Assembly: GCF_006491595.2 (NCBI RefSeq)
Contig: NZ_VEVQ02000002.1
Coordinates: 372,001 to 436,000 of the forward strand
Reading direction: 5' to 3'
Source of the DNA: Flavobacterium jejuense
Lineage (GTDB): Bacteria > Bacteroidota > Bacteroidia > Flavobacteriales > Flavobacteriaceae
DNA: 64,000 bases
Both the position numbers and the translations under genes were made by a program. Shown here piece after piece: positions 16,044 through 27,700 of the stretch; position 1 is the first letter of the stretch; every line of letters begins with the position of its first letter. Under the pieces are notes generated by a model. The model was not told the origin of the DNA. It saw only the letters and a list, made by a program, of their open reading frames with translations, and made no database searches.

Positions 16044-18023
16044 TTAATTATTTTCTGATGTTGTATTTTTTGTAGAATAGTTAAAAGCTTCTGTGTTTTT
16101 AAAATCCGAAATTGAGTTTGAATACTGTAGACTTAATTTCTTAGGGCCAGAAGCCACTGTTAAAATAACTGGAATGTATTCATTTCCTTCAATGAGAGGG
16201 TTTCCAAAATTATCTGTAGTGTTGTCTTGGATAGGAAGGACTACAGTAGTTGTGTCTTCTGTTGTTTGGATTTGATCTATAGAAGGTACTGTGTAATTTC
16301 CATCGGTAACATTTTCTGCAATCAATTGGTTAAAAAAGAAACCTGGTTGTGGAGTTTTATTTTGACTATTTATATTTCCTTTTGAAATTGCTGGGTTAAT
16401 GTCTCTTAAATCAATAGATGTTAATTCCTTAATTCTAGCATTTAATTCACTAATCTGAGTGTCCAAGTCTGTAGTGTCTTTTTTTGATTTCTTTTTGACA
16501 TCTGCATCATCTGCATCATTAGTTTGATTTAAAGCTTCTTTCTTATCTGTAAGAGTTTTAAGTTTGTTAGTTAAACTGTGCAGTAAGTTTTTATTATTGT
16601 AAGCCTTAATTTCGTCTGCTTCATCTTTAATGTTATTTATTTCCGCATTAATTTCTTTCAAAATTTGATTTTCAACAGATAATAAATCTTCTGTTTTAAA
16701 CATTTGATTAACTAAGGTTGAATTATTAAGTAAAAACATGCATCGATATTCAACATTTTTACTCTCTTGATTTAAGTTAAATTGTAATACTTGAGTAGTT
16801 ACATTATCTGGATTTTCATCAGCCGCTAAAAAATTAACCTTTATATTATCAGTACTTGGGCTGTTTAAAGGAGTTGTTAGAACAAATGAAGAAGAGGCTG
16901 CGGTTAAAAAATCTTCAAAATTATTTAATGATTTTTTATAATCTACCGTAAATTGAACTAAAACAAATATGACATAGTTTTCTCCTAACACTAAAGTGTG
17001 ATCACTTGAATCTTTTAAATCAGCCATGGAGATAGTCTGCGAAATAGTTTTTGCATCAAGACCTTCACCATTTATTGGAAAAGCTATTTCAGGATTAGTT
17101 AGTAATCCTTCTGCAGTAGTTATCGAAAAAATGGATTTTTCACTTTCTTTAACTACAAAAACATAATAATTTTCTACAGGACTAGTATTGTAGGGTGAAG
17201 TTTCTGAACCAACATAAAATGGATTCTGGTAAGTATTAAATTGTACCGTAAAGTCTGTATTAGTTTTATCAGTAACTTGTAAGTTTAGGTTAAGTTCATT
17301 AATACTTGATAAATAGGTTGCATTAGCTGCATCGTATTCTACTCTAGCATCAATTAACTCTCCTTCCGCCTTTTTTTGAGCAGTAGCTGCAGCAGTAAAA
17401 GCTGCATTTTCAGTAATCTCCAAGGCAGAAATAGTTTCTAATTGGCTATTTAAAATACTTAATAAATTAGTGACAGATGCACCTGTAGTAGTTGCCATAT
17501 CTGCAACAGTACTAGCTGTTACTTCAGCGGTTAAAGAAGAAGCTTCCATTGCTTTTTGAGAGGTTACTTCAGCGTTGTAAGCAGTATCATTCATTAATTT
17601 GTTTACAGCAAGTGCTTGTTCATAAATTTGACTACCATAATCTGCGGCATTTAAAATACTCACTATACTACCCATATCGCTTGCTAAATTGACTATAGCA
17701 TTAGTAGCAATTTGAACATTAGCAGCTGCTACCGCAGTATTAGAAACGGATTGTAAGTTAAATTCTTTTTCTTGATTAGCTGTTGCAATTACATTTGTAC
17801 TAAGATTATTATCACCCACAGCTTCTTCTTTAATTATTTCTTGAGCAGAGTACTTTTTCTCCGTTCTTTTTAATTTTTCTTGAGCTGTTATCTTTGCATC
17901 TTCTGCATAATACAGCGTAAACATTCCTGCATTTAGTTTAGTTTGTGTATTATTTAATTTTAATTCTTGTGCTTGCAAGGATGACACTACACTTGCATTT
18001 AGATTTTCATTGTAGGAACTCAT
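16044..18023 (-). CDS. Large coiled-coil/beta protein, eCIS fibre or collar candidate
   Basis: A 659-residue protein in three parts. Residues 1-250 are Ala-rich helix (many AA, TA and EA steps). Residues 255-440 look like one or two beta-sandwich domains (strands such as YYVFVVKESEKSIFSI and YVIFVLVQF). Residues 445-545 are a charged coiled coil (LTNKLKTLTDKKEAL near 486-500), and the C-terminus is again beta-rich, ending with a Ser/Thr tail. No signal peptide. Helix plus beta knob plus coiled coil suits an elongated external appendage of the particle. Gene order (between tape measure and ATPase) agrees with a fibre, but no homologue could be searched. Confidence 0.55.
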   Translation of the reverse strand: MSSYNENLNASVVSSLQAQELKLNNTQTKLNAGMFTLYYAEDAKITAQEKLKRTEKKYSAQEIIKEEAVGDNNLSTNVIATANQEKEFNLQSVSNTAVAAANVQIATNAIVNLASDMGSIVSILNAADYGSQIYEQALAVNKLMNDTAYNAEVTSQKAMEASSLTAEVTASTVADMATTTGASVTNLLSILNSQLETISALEITENAAFTAAATAQKKAEGELIDARVEYDAANATYLSSINELNLNLQVTDKTNTDFTVQFNTYQNPFYVGSETSPYNTSPVENYYVFVVKESEKSIFSITTAEGLLTNPEIAFPINGEGLDAKTISQTISMADLKDSSDHTLVLGENYVIFVLVQFTVDYKKSLNNFEDFLTAASSSFVLTTPLNSPSTDNIKVNFLAADENPDNVTTQVLQFNLNQESKNVEYRCMFLLNNSTLVNQMFKTEDLLSVENQILKEINAEINNIKDEADEIKAYNNKNLLHSLTNKLKTLTDKKEALNQTNDADDADVKKKSKKDTTDLDTQISELNARIKELTSIDLRDINPAISKGNINSQNKTPQPGFFFNQLIAENVTDGNYTVPSIDQIQTTEDTTTVVLPIQDNTTDNFGNPLIEGNEYIPVILTVASGPKKLSLQYSNSISDFKNTEAFNYSTKNTTSENN

Positions 18024-18141
18024 AATTTTTTGATTTTAATGTTTATGTTATTTGTTATTTTTCTTAAATAATAATGAAATTACTAACTAGTATTCATTTT
18101 TTGTTTTTGTCTTTTTTTTGTCATAGATCTTTTTTTTAAAA

Positions 18142-21100
18142 TTAATAGGGCCATATTACATGTAAAGGTTTTTCCATCCATGGGTATTTAATAATAGAGA
18201 AAGAAAATGGAGATTTGTGTAGTAATAAATCATAGACTCTTTTTTCAACTGTTAATTCCCATCGTTCTTCTTTTTCAATAAGTAAACCATCTCTTACTAA
18301 CCAATTTCCCCTAAAACCTAATATGGATGTATCACCAACTGATGGCCAATGTGAGATAGCGGCTGAAATAAGTCCGTTGATTAACTTTTTTTGATCCTCA
18401 GTAATGACAATACTTTCCATAACTGGAGTTGTCAATGATAAACCACATAATACTTTATTTAAAGGGAGTAAATATTCTTCTGTTTTAGTTAATCCTGTAA
18501 TAACATATTGCAAATAATGAACGGCATTTAATTGTAAACTAATGTCTTTAAATCGTTTCTCATCTAGTAAATCTAATCGATTCATTAGCATTTCTATGTA
18601 ATTGTTTAATAGAACAATACCAGCGTTTTTGACAGTTATTCCACCAATATTCTTTTGAAGAGAAAGTGTCTTTAAATCTATTTCTTTTTGAAATTTTGTT
18701 GCTGTATTTTGTATGCTTGTTCCAGCATTTGATTTTATTAATTGAGCTAAACTTACTTGTAGAGCAGCTGGTAGACTGTACTTTATTTTATCTAATGCAA
18801 GAAGTATTTCTTTTATTGCAATATTTTTTTTCTGACGAAGTTCCCACAATAATTCTTGCCAAATACTAGCAACAGAAAGAATAGACCAATTGTTTTCTGT
18901 CCATGCAATAATTATTTTTTTAAATAGGATAGCTTGTATTTCTTTTGAAGTAACTCCTTTTATAGACAACTGTCCTAAGGAATTATAAAGACGTTCAATA
19001 CTATAAAGTTGTTGTTTGTTTTTATCATTATTTTTAATTACTGCTATAGTTTTTTTAAAATCCATCCAATCTTGTAATTGTTGTTTTTGTAACTGTGGAA
19101 TTTTATTTTGTTTATAAACAACAATAAAAGGAGTAGGATTGTATTCTAAAACTTCATGAAACAAATCTATTACAGAAGTGTTTTTAGTATTTGTATACCA
19201 AAAAGGTATTTTCTTTTCAACTATTAAAGCAACATAAAGAGATTCAAGTAAACCTTGTTTTTCACAAAGTAATATATCTTCATTTTGAACTGTTGTTGAT
19301 GTACTGATTAGATTTGAAAATGAAGTGTTGTATTGCATTAAAATATTTTTTAGTAATGGACTAATGAGTATTTCATTTGTATTAACTGTATTTATAATTT
19401 CATTAGAGTCTATAAGTTCTTGTTTTATCATTTCGTTAATCCAATATTCTATAAATGGTTTTCCAATTGATTGAATCCCTTTATTTTGTTGAATCATCTC
19501 CCAAGATGTTTTCCAAAAAGAGTGTTCAATAAGCGTTCTGTTTTTGGTATCCATAAAGAGCATTATGAAATCATAAAACGACCTAAGTGTTTCCATAGCT
19601 TCTTTAAGTATTGTGTTACTTTTTGAAATCCACAAACTAAAAATTAGCCAATCTGAATTACTTTTTAATAGTTTAATTCGTTTATCGGTTATGGTACTAT
19701 TTGAAAGTATTTTTCTCACTTCCTCTGGATTGATTTCTAGAGCCATTTGTAGCAAATCTTTTAATTGAAACTCATGATTGTTTCCAATAATTTTTGAAGA
19801 TTCGTTGTCAATACTTTTCTTAAGCCATTCATTTAAATTTTGAATAGTTATAACTTGTCCATTAATTAAAATACTTTCTGTATGTATTTGAATAGGTATC
19901 TTTTTGGCTACAAAAGAATTGATTTTAAGCTCTTTATCGCTTATTAGCTGAGGTGTTTTATGAAATAATTTAAATTGTATTTGCTCCAAATTACTTGTTG
20001 CAGCTATTACGTTTTGTATTTTTTCATGTTGAAATAAAAGAGCTACAAAAGCATCAAAGTTTGGTTTTTGTGAAGGTGTTATCAATTTTAAAAGTTTTTC
20101 TAAAACAGCTTCTAAAAAGCGAATAGTAGTGTATTCAGTATGTAATAGTATCAATTTCACACTTAGTAGATAAAGATGGTCTAAAAGAAATGAGCTAAAA
20201 TTTCCAGAAATAGTATTTTGGCTACTTTCTTTTATAATTTTTTCTAGTGTTTGTACTAAATACAATTTTGGATGGTTTCCTTTATTTACAAATAAATGGG
20301 TGCTTTTTTTGTTTAAAATATAGGGGAATAACATCTTTATAATTCCTCGGTCTTTATACTGTAATAAGGCGTTGAAGGATTGTGTTGGATTAAGAAAAAG
20401 GTATTCAATGACTAATTTTTGAAGCGCTATAACAGATACTGATCCTATTTTGTTTGTTTTTATTTGTTCACTTAATTCGGTTACTAAATCAGTAAAATTA
20501 GTTTCGTCATAAAGTGCATTTTTTTCTGAAACTTCATCATTTAAAATTGAAGTCAGATTTGTATATATTTCTAAAGTAGCAATAGTTTTTGATGAAGAAG
20601 GAACACTTACATTGGTTAGCCTATTCACTATATTCTCTTTTAATTCATTATTTTTTTTACTTAATTCCTTTAGCGTAAAATTTAGAAATATTTTATTGTC
20701 AAAAGGAGTGTTTTTATATTGTATAAGGAATTGTATACCAATTTCCCACAATAAAGAAACCTCTAATTTTTCATTCATTTCTTTGTAAAGCTTCTCAATA
20801 AAATAAATACTATCAATTAGCATTTGAGATTTCATTGGAATGACAGCATGGAAAATATTTTCTAATGCTTCATTTTTTAGATCAGGAACAACTGCATTCC
20901 AAAAAAGAGTAGAAGTATCTAGGGATGAAAAAAGAGTACTAAATTTTGTTTTGTCTTCTTTTGAAAGAACAATTATTAATTCATTAAATTCTCTTTTCTT
21001 GCCACTGTCTTTGCGAAGTGATGTCGAATTAAAAAGGAGTGTAAGATTTGTCCAATAATCTGTTTTTTCAATTATAGTAGATTCTTTTCTTGTTTTTGTG

Positions 21101-21984
21101 AGCTCATTTTCTTTGGTTAGAAAATTTAGAATTAGTATAAAGTCTGCTTTAGTACTTGCAGTTACATAAATATTTTGGATAGCTAATTCAATCATATTTA
21201 GTAATTCTGCATAAGATATATTATAATGATTGGACATTTGTTGAATACTACTTTTCATAAATGCCACTTTATTAAAAATAGTGCCTCTATCTGTAAATAA
21301 ATAATTTAGTATCCAAAACCATAGGTTTTTTTTAAAGTCATTTTCATTAGCTGGAACTAATGTTTCTTGTTGTTGAATTTTGGTTAATTCTTCAGAAAAT
21401 TTAATAATTTGATTGTGATTACTGGTTTCTAAACCTTCAATGATTTTTAAAATAATTGATTCTTGTAATTGCCAAGCCATTCTTTTTCTAACATTCTCAT
21501 CTGTTTTTCCAACTTCAGTAAGCATTTTGAGTATTGCTTCTTTATTGTTCTTAAATTGAAAAAGCATCATTTTATTCAAAGAACTATCGTTTTTATGGTT
21601 CCAAGGCATGTTTCCAGTTAAAAAATAATGACTTAGCATGCCTATTTGAGAAGTATCAGTATTAGAAATTTCAATGATATCACTTCGCTTTTCAGCATTT
21701 ACAATAATATCTACAAGTTGTTCATTTAATTGATGAAATAGTTTTAGTGCTAATTCTTCTTCTAAAGTGTCATAATCAATAACACCTAAATCTAATGTTA
21801 ACGATTGGATGCACCAAGTTTGACTTGCAGGACATATCCTATCAAAAATGCTAGCTATTTCTTTTTGCATTTTTGTATTGCTCCAATTGCTGATGCGTTG
21901 TTGCAATTCGTGAGCTATTTCTTTCTGGTCAAAAGAATTTTCCCACTTAAATTTAGATATGATATGATTTACCTGACTTGTCAT
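18142..21984 (-). CDS. eCIS tape measure protein (Afp14-like)
   Basis: A 1280-residue protein with the hallmark N-terminal block of the contractile-injection-system tape measure family: HIISKFKWENSF, then ISNWSNTKMQ, and WCIQSLTLDLGVIDYDTLEE near residues 57-76. The C-terminal block is equally typical: ISHWPSVGDTSILGFRGNW near 1211-1229 and FSFSIIKYPWMEKPLHVIWP at the end. The protein is mostly helical, as expected for a ruler that sets tube length. Length varies between systems; 1280 residues is within the large Bacteroidota range. It starts 4 bp after the stop of the Afp12-like gene. Confidence 0.9.
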   Translation of the reverse strand: MTSQVNHIISKFKWENSFDQKEIAHELQQRISNWSNTKMQKEIASIFDRICPASQTWCIQSLTLDLGVIDYDTLEEELALKLFHQLNEQLVDIIVNAEKRSDIIEISNTDTSQIGMLSHYFLTGNMPWNHKNDSSLNKMMLFQFKNNKEAILKMLTEVGKTDENVRKRMAWQLQESIILKIIEGLETSNHNQIIKFSEELTKIQQQETLVPANENDFKKNLWFWILNYLFTDRGTIFNKVAFMKSSIQQMSNHYNISYAELLNMIELAIQNIYVTASTKADFILILNFLTKENELTKTRKESTIIEKTDYWTNLTLLFNSTSLRKDSGKKREFNELIIVLSKEDKTKFSTLFSSLDTSTLFWNAVVPDLKNEALENIFHAVIPMKSQMLIDSIYFIEKLYKEMNEKLEVSLLWEIGIQFLIQYKNTPFDNKIFLNFTLKELSKKNNELKENIVNRLTNVSVPSSSKTIATLEIYTNLTSILNDEVSEKNALYDETNFTDLVTELSEQIKTNKIGSVSVIALQKLVIEYLFLNPTQSFNALLQYKDRGIIKMLFPYILNKKSTHLFVNKGNHPKLYLVQTLEKIIKESSQNTISGNFSSFLLDHLYLLSVKLILLHTEYTTIRFLEAVLEKLLKLITPSQKPNFDAFVALLFQHEKIQNVIAATSNLEQIQFKLFHKTPQLISDKELKINSFVAKKIPIQIHTESILINGQVITIQNLNEWLKKSIDNESSKIIGNNHEFQLKDLLQMALEINPEEVRKILSNSTITDKRIKLLKSNSDWLIFSLWISKSNTILKEAMETLRSFYDFIMLFMDTKNRTLIEHSFWKTSWEMIQQNKGIQSIGKPFIEYWINEMIKQELIDSNEIINTVNTNEILISPLLKNILMQYNTSFSNLISTSTTVQNEDILLCEKQGLLESLYVALIVEKKIPFWYTNTKNTSVIDLFHEVLEYNPTPFIVVYKQNKIPQLQKQQLQDWMDFKKTIAVIKNNDKNKQQLYSIERLYNSLGQLSIKGVTSKEIQAILFKKIIIAWTENNWSILSVASIWQELLWELRQKKNIAIKEILLALDKIKYSLPAALQVSLAQLIKSNAGTSIQNTATKFQKEIDLKTLSLQKNIGGITVKNAGIVLLNNYIEMLMNRLDLLDEKRFKDISLQLNAVHYLQYVITGLTKTEEYLLPLNKVLCGLSLTTPVMESIVITEDQKKLINGLISAAISHWPSVGDTSILGFRGNWLVRDGLLIEKEERWELTVEKRVYDLLLHKSPFSFSIIKYPWMEKPLHVIWPY

Positions 21985-21988
21985 ACAC

Positions 21989-24721
21989 TTATTCTTTAGG
22001 TATTTTATTCATAATGTTACTCAATACACTAACTACTTCTGTTGTTTTTTTATAGGTTGAATTGTTAAATACTAAATTGTTGTGCCAATCGATAAAAGCT
22101 GGAATGAAACGGTTTAAGTTTTCCTGACTTACAAAACGATAGCTATAGGAAACTTCAATTGGTAAGGTGTTTTCCAATAATGTATCCAATCGATTCTTAA
22201 AATAATCCGTATTGAAATACGGAATATAATCAGGGAAAAGTAAAGTTATGGTTTCTATGGTTTCAGCATTTTCAGGACTATTTTCAGAGCTAATTCCAAA
22301 AAAACAATTAGATCCGATAGTAGCTACTTGTTCCCAATTTATATTTTCTACTGTTTGTGTTGTTTCAATGAGTTCATAGGTAGTTGTACCATTAATAGTA
22401 AGCTCAATTCCATTAGAATTTGTATCAATAGTACAGCTAGTTGCGTTTGCTAGTAAAGTGTTTAAAACTATGGTTTCAGTATAGCTTAGGAAATTCTTTA
22501 TTTTATAATATGGACCATTTTTAGTAGATTGAGTTATTACTATTGAGTTATCAAAAGGGTACAACAAACAATTTTCAATACAAACCAATCCTCTTCGTTC
22601 TTTTAAAAACCACAGACATTGTTGTATTTGCTCTAGCTGATTCTTGCAGTCTTGGCATTTTTCACTTTGCGATTGTGTATGTTCACATAGAATACATTTT
22701 TTTTCTTCTAAATTATTTAATGTATTTTCAAGGTAATTTATATAAGGTGTTTTTAAACTCAGTAAAATATTCAGTTGTAATTCTAGTGCAGCATAATTAA
22801 TAAAGTCTTGTTTTCTTATTTTTTCAATTTGATCTACTTTGTTGGTATTGAATATGAAATCATTTTCAAACTTTTCATTTTTAGGAATAATGATGTCTTT
22901 TTCAGATTCTAAATAAAAACGAACAGAAGAAACATCTATTAATAATTGCTCTAGATTTAATGGCAATTCAAGTTCTATTTTTTCAATTTTTTTAGCACCT
23001 AGATAGTTGTACCCTTTAAATCTATAATAAGAAAGTAATCCTAAATTTTGGAGGTACAAGCTTTTAATAATTATTTTGTCTTTATCACTATTTCCTGTAT
23101 AGATAGAACCTTCAATAACTGTATTTATTAATAATGGAGATTCTCCATGTCGTGCTAGTAAGTGATCTAACATTTCATTCCTTCTAGTCAAATTAATAGT
23201 TTCGTCTTCTACAAGATCTTGTAAACCTCTTATATAGGAATTGTAAGGATCATCTTTGAATTTTTTCCAACTCATTTCTTCTGCAACATTTTTAGTTCTT
23301 GTTTCTAAACTAAAATTGAAAACATCATTATTTTTAAGTAATGGTTTTATATTAGGAATAGTATATAAAGGTTGATAAAAATAAGTAGGAGAGAAGCTCA
23401 AATAGGGTACTGGGTATTTAAGATGCTCTTTTTCATCAGATGTTTTAGAAGTATAGAAGTTTTTTAATTCGGAAGGTGTACCAGTTATTCCATTTTTAAA
23501 CGAAAAGAGTTGAGGTACATTAGCCAATTGAGAAAATTGATTCGCTAGTATTTGATCAAATAGAGTAAGGTATCCTTTTAATTGGCGAGATTGTGCAATT
23601 TGAAAATCACTTGCATTTGAGTTTATAGCATTTTCTCCTACCGCATATATTTCAGGAAAAGTATTTTGTATGGAATAATAAGAATTAATATCTCTATACT
23701 TTCCTTTCGGTAGTTTTTCCTCGTTATTTGATGCAGTGTCAAAAGATAAATCAGGTAAAGAAAGTGCATTCGTTTTAGTAGTTGAATTATCATTTTTAAG
23801 ATTAGTGTAAGTAATTTCCAATTTATTCAAATCAAAGGAAAGTAATTGACTGGTTGTTGAAGTTACAAAGTCACTATTTTTCGCACCACTAATTTGAAGT
23901 TCCTGAATGTTAATTACACCTTCAATTGAGAGTATAATATTAATAAGATTTCGAGTAGTTATAGTGTCTTTCTTTTGACCTAAATTGGCATCACTTATCC
24001 ATCCATGTCTCATTTCTGGACCATTATAAATTGTGTCTGTGTCTTCACCATCAAGAAGCAATTGGTCATCTTCTTCTTGAATTGCTTTTGGAAAAATATA
24101 AGTATTAATCTTATTTTCTATTAAAGAAAGTGTTTTGGAAACTTCCACTTCATTACTAATTTGAAGCTTACCATTTAAAGTATAAGTTATTTTTTCTAAG
24201 GGTAAGGGCATCATAAACAATTCTCCCATGTTTCTACGCTTGTTTAAACGATAGAATGTAGTGCGACAAATAGTTGTAATTTCAATAGGTTTTTTTACAG
24301 TAGAAACAATTGACAAATACACGATGTAAACCCCTTTTATATAGGATAGATTACTCTGTATAGGAAGTAACACTACATTTTCAACTTCATTTACCTCATC
24401 TACAATATATTTAATATAGTCGTTGCAAGTAATGGGTGAAGTTGTTAATATTTCTTTAGGTAAATAAAATTGATCTTTTAAAATAAGTTTATCATCAGAA
24501 TTGGTTAAGATATCACTTATTGGAAAATCATTACAATAGCCTAGTTCTGTTAAGGCATAACAAAGTTGATCTAGTATGGTAACACCTGGATCACTTGGAT
24601 TTAAGTTGGTCCATTCATTGCCACTTACTTTTTGTATATGAGCAAGTCCTTCCTTCTTTAAAGATTTGAAATCCTGAGTAATAGGAAGTGGTAGGTCTAT
24701 TATGTAATTAATCTCTTTCAT
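21989..24721 (-). CDS. eCIS baseplate wedge component (Afp12-like)
   Basis: A 910-residue protein overlapping the end of the Afp11-like gene by 14 bp. The first 60 residues include LNPSDPGVTILDQLCYALTE (about 38-57), a segment that recurs in baseplate wedge proteins of contractile systems. A Cys-rich insertion near residues 670-700 (CILCEHTQSQ, then CQDCKNQ) could bind a metal and is not something I expect in the core family. No signal peptide. It would pair with the Afp11-like protein to form the wedge that joins the spike hub to the sheath. Confidence 0.8.
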   Translation of the reverse strand: MKEINYIIDLPLPITQDFKSLKKEGLAHIQKVSGNEWTNLNPSDPGVTILDQLCYALTELGYCNDFPISDILTNSDDKLILKDQFYLPKEILTTSPITCNDYIKYIVDEVNEVENVVLLPIQSNLSYIKGVYIVYLSIVSTVKKPIEITTICRTTFYRLNKRRNMGELFMMPLPLEKITYTLNGKLQISNEVEVSKTLSLIENKINTYIFPKAIQEEDDQLLLDGEDTDTIYNGPEMRHGWISDANLGQKKDTITTRNLINIILSIEGVINIQELQISGAKNSDFVTSTTSQLLSFDLNKLEITYTNLKNDNSTTKTNALSLPDLSFDTASNNEEKLPKGKYRDINSYYSIQNTFPEIYAVGENAINSNASDFQIAQSRQLKGYLTLFDQILANQFSQLANVPQLFSFKNGITGTPSELKNFYTSKTSDEKEHLKYPVPYLSFSPTYFYQPLYTIPNIKPLLKNNDVFNFSLETRTKNVAEEMSWKKFKDDPYNSYIRGLQDLVEDETINLTRRNEMLDHLLARHGESPLLINTVIEGSIYTGNSDKDKIIIKSLYLQNLGLLSYYRFKGYNYLGAKKIEKIELELPLNLEQLLIDVSSVRFYLESEKDIIIPKNEKFENDFIFNTNKVDQIEKIRKQDFINYAALELQLNILLSLKTPYINYLENTLNNLEEKKCILCEHTQSQSEKCQDCKNQLEQIQQCLWFLKERRGLVCIENCLLYPFDNSIVITQSTKNGPYYKIKNFLSYTETIVLNTLLANATSCTIDTNSNGIELTINGTTTYELIETTQTVENINWEQVATIGSNCFFGISSENSPENAETIETITLLFPDYIPYFNTDYFKNRLDTLLENTLPIEVSYSYRFVSQENLNRFIPAFIDWHNNLVFNNSTYKKTTEVVSVLSNIMNKIPKE

Positions 24722-27700
24722 TAATAGTATGATTTATATTGGAAGCGATTATTAATTCTGGATTTTGATTTAATTGTATTAAAGTAAGGTCTGTTTGTAT
24801 AATAGGTTCTCCATTTGGTGAAAGTTTAGTCGTATTGAACGTTAGTTTATCCACACTACTGACACCTTCTATAGTTCTCATAAAGTAGATTACATCATCA
24901 GCGCTCAAATTTTCACCTATAGTAATTTGTGGACTATCTGTCACAATCCAAGGAGATAAAAAGAGTTTTAAAGCAGCTGTAACTGTTTTTTGAACACCTG
25001 TAAATTCATAGCCATTGGAAAGGGTTATAGTTGTGTCTATGGTTACAGTTAAGTATGAAAAATTAGAAACAGTAAGTGTTGTAAATGGTGAGGTTCTTTC
25101 TTTTAAATATTGCTGTATTTTTTCTTCAGCACAAACCGTAATCATAGGAGTTAAGGCATTATAATCGCTTATGCTTTTACATCTTTTTACAACAAAAACA
25201 GAAACTTTCTTATTCTTATAAACCGATTTGGAATAATAGATATCATTAAATTCTTCTTGAATAACACTGTAGTAATCTGTTAGACTAACAATTCTATCTT
25301 TTGTTTTTAATCTATTACTTACTCTTTTGTTTTTAATAGTATCATTTTCCATTGCTTTTCCACCAAAAGAGGCAAAAGGTTGCACAATATTTGCAATTTC
25401 TGGAATTGCAATGTGAGATTTGGTAATACTATCACTATTTATTTTTGGTTCAGTTGTATCAAATAAGTATTCGGTTCCAGAACGAGTTAGTAAAACACCA
25501 TTTGTTTTTAAAAAAGTAATTTCCGGATAATTAGAGATATCACTTTTAGTAGCTAAGCAAATCCAATAATTTTCGCTATTCATTAGAGAAGTTTTATTAC
25601 TGATATTTTTTGGTAAGTTAAAAGTGATAATTCCAGAACAGCTCAAGTTGTTCGTACCATCAGAAAGAAGAGGTAAAAGTTGCCAACCAGAAGTACTCAA
25701 ATAATAATAATCAGGTTTTGTATCTGTTGGAATGTTACCTTCTTTTCTGCCTAACTCCACATAAAAATTGATTTCACTTGGAGCTATTACATCTTTTAAT
25801 TCAATGTATAAAAAACCTTTATAATTGTATGTAGAAGAAACAAGAGGAATGCCAGTAGAAGCTTGAGAACTAATTATTTTGGCATCACCCACATTATAAT
25901 TGTAAGTTGGAACAGTACCTAATGCATCATAGGTTAAATAGTTTATAAAAGGAGCATAAGTATAACATTGCAAAGGAAAATCTCCAGTTTTTGTCAAATC
26001 ATAGGATTGTGAAGCCGAATAATTGGCTACTATTGTTTTTAGTTTGGGAGCAAAAGGTAATTTAGCTGATGGAATTAATTTTTTAGCGTTTTTTGAATCT
26101 TTTGAAATTTGAAGAGCATTTTGCAAAGCAATACTACCTACAATTTCTGGATATATTTGAGAACCAAACCCATAAGGATTAGGACCAGATAAAACCATTT
26201 TTATAAATCCCGATGTACTTTCAGCAGTAAAAAGTAAAGGGGAGTTTTGAATAGTAGGATTAGCAGTAAAAGTAGTAACCATCTTTTCAGTTGTTGAAAC
26301 AGGACTTACCTCGGTTGTTGTTGCTGTTTGTTTTGCATTTTGATTTGATGAAGCTAATGATTTGAAAGCACTTGATAAGGCAGTATAACTAAAGAAGCTT
26401 TTAGGAGTTAATTCACATTCTTGAGCTGTATTATCTGTACTAAATAATAGATTAGAAGAATTATCTACTGGTGGTACACAGTATTTATTAACAGTATAAG
26501 GAATAGGTGTTATTGTGCCATCTTCAGCAATTGCTATTCCTTGTTTAACAATGTCAATCTTTTTCCAAGTAGCATTATTTAAAATTTCAAAATCAACGGT
26601 AAAACAGGTATTATTGAAAGGTGTTGTGGCTTTTGGATCTACGATACCTAAAATATCTTTTAACAGTTGTAGTATTTCTTTTAATAATGCTATAATCGTA
26701 TCTACTGCTTTTTTTACAACATCTTTGACCAATTTTACTCCAGCTTTGATAATATTCTCAATTTTTTGCAGGATTCCATGTGATTTTGATGTGTCTGGCA
26801 CCAATTGTTTTTGAGTAGTAGTTATTGTGCTAGAAATGTAAGTATTGTATTCTTGGTAATAGGTTTGAAAATTTTTAGGTAAAGTATCCCAAGTCATATC
26901 AATTTGAAGTGATTGTAGTGGTTTACTAAATATTTCATTACTTCCTATTATAAAACTACTATTTATCAATGGAGTAGGACCAAACAATTCAAAAGGTTTT
27001 TTGGAATCTAAAGCACCAAAATCATTATACAATTGAAGAGTAGTATTATTTTGTACAGTTACGTCAAATTGAACAGTATTTATAACAGGAATAGTAATTC
27101 CAGCAGAAATGCTATTAAATTGAATTTTTAGCATAGGCCATTGAGAATCATAACCATCAGGATTCTTAATAAAGGCTTCAATAGCAGGTTCAGAAGCTTC
27201 TAATGTTATACTTAAAGTCACTGATAAACTAGAATCATTAGTTTCATTAATAGAAACAGGAACAGAAAGCCAAGTTTTTTGTGTACTTAGAAAATAAGTA
27301 GCGTTATTTAAAAATGTAGTTGCACCTTTTTCATTAAAAGTTAATGTTACATTAATTGTTCTATTGCCTTCTTTCAGTAATAACATAGGAGATGCAAAGG
27401 CAAAGCCCAATGTTAAAGTTGAAGAAGTAATAGTAGGGTTATTGTCACCAAAAATAGGCCAACCTTCAATTTTTCCAGATTCATTTTTTTGTAAAAGCGA
27501 TGGAGTGGCAATATTTTCTAAATAAAGTTTAGTAGAAGTATTTTCTATAGTTGCTGCAGCAATTGTTTTTGCACTTACAATAGTTGCTGGATTAAGAGTT
27601 ATGTTTTCAGTAGAAGAAAAAAGTATTGGTTCTTTTTGGGTATCTACACCTGCATCAAACAAGCTTCCTTTAGGCAAAAGAAAAGAAGTATCTTTCTTGC

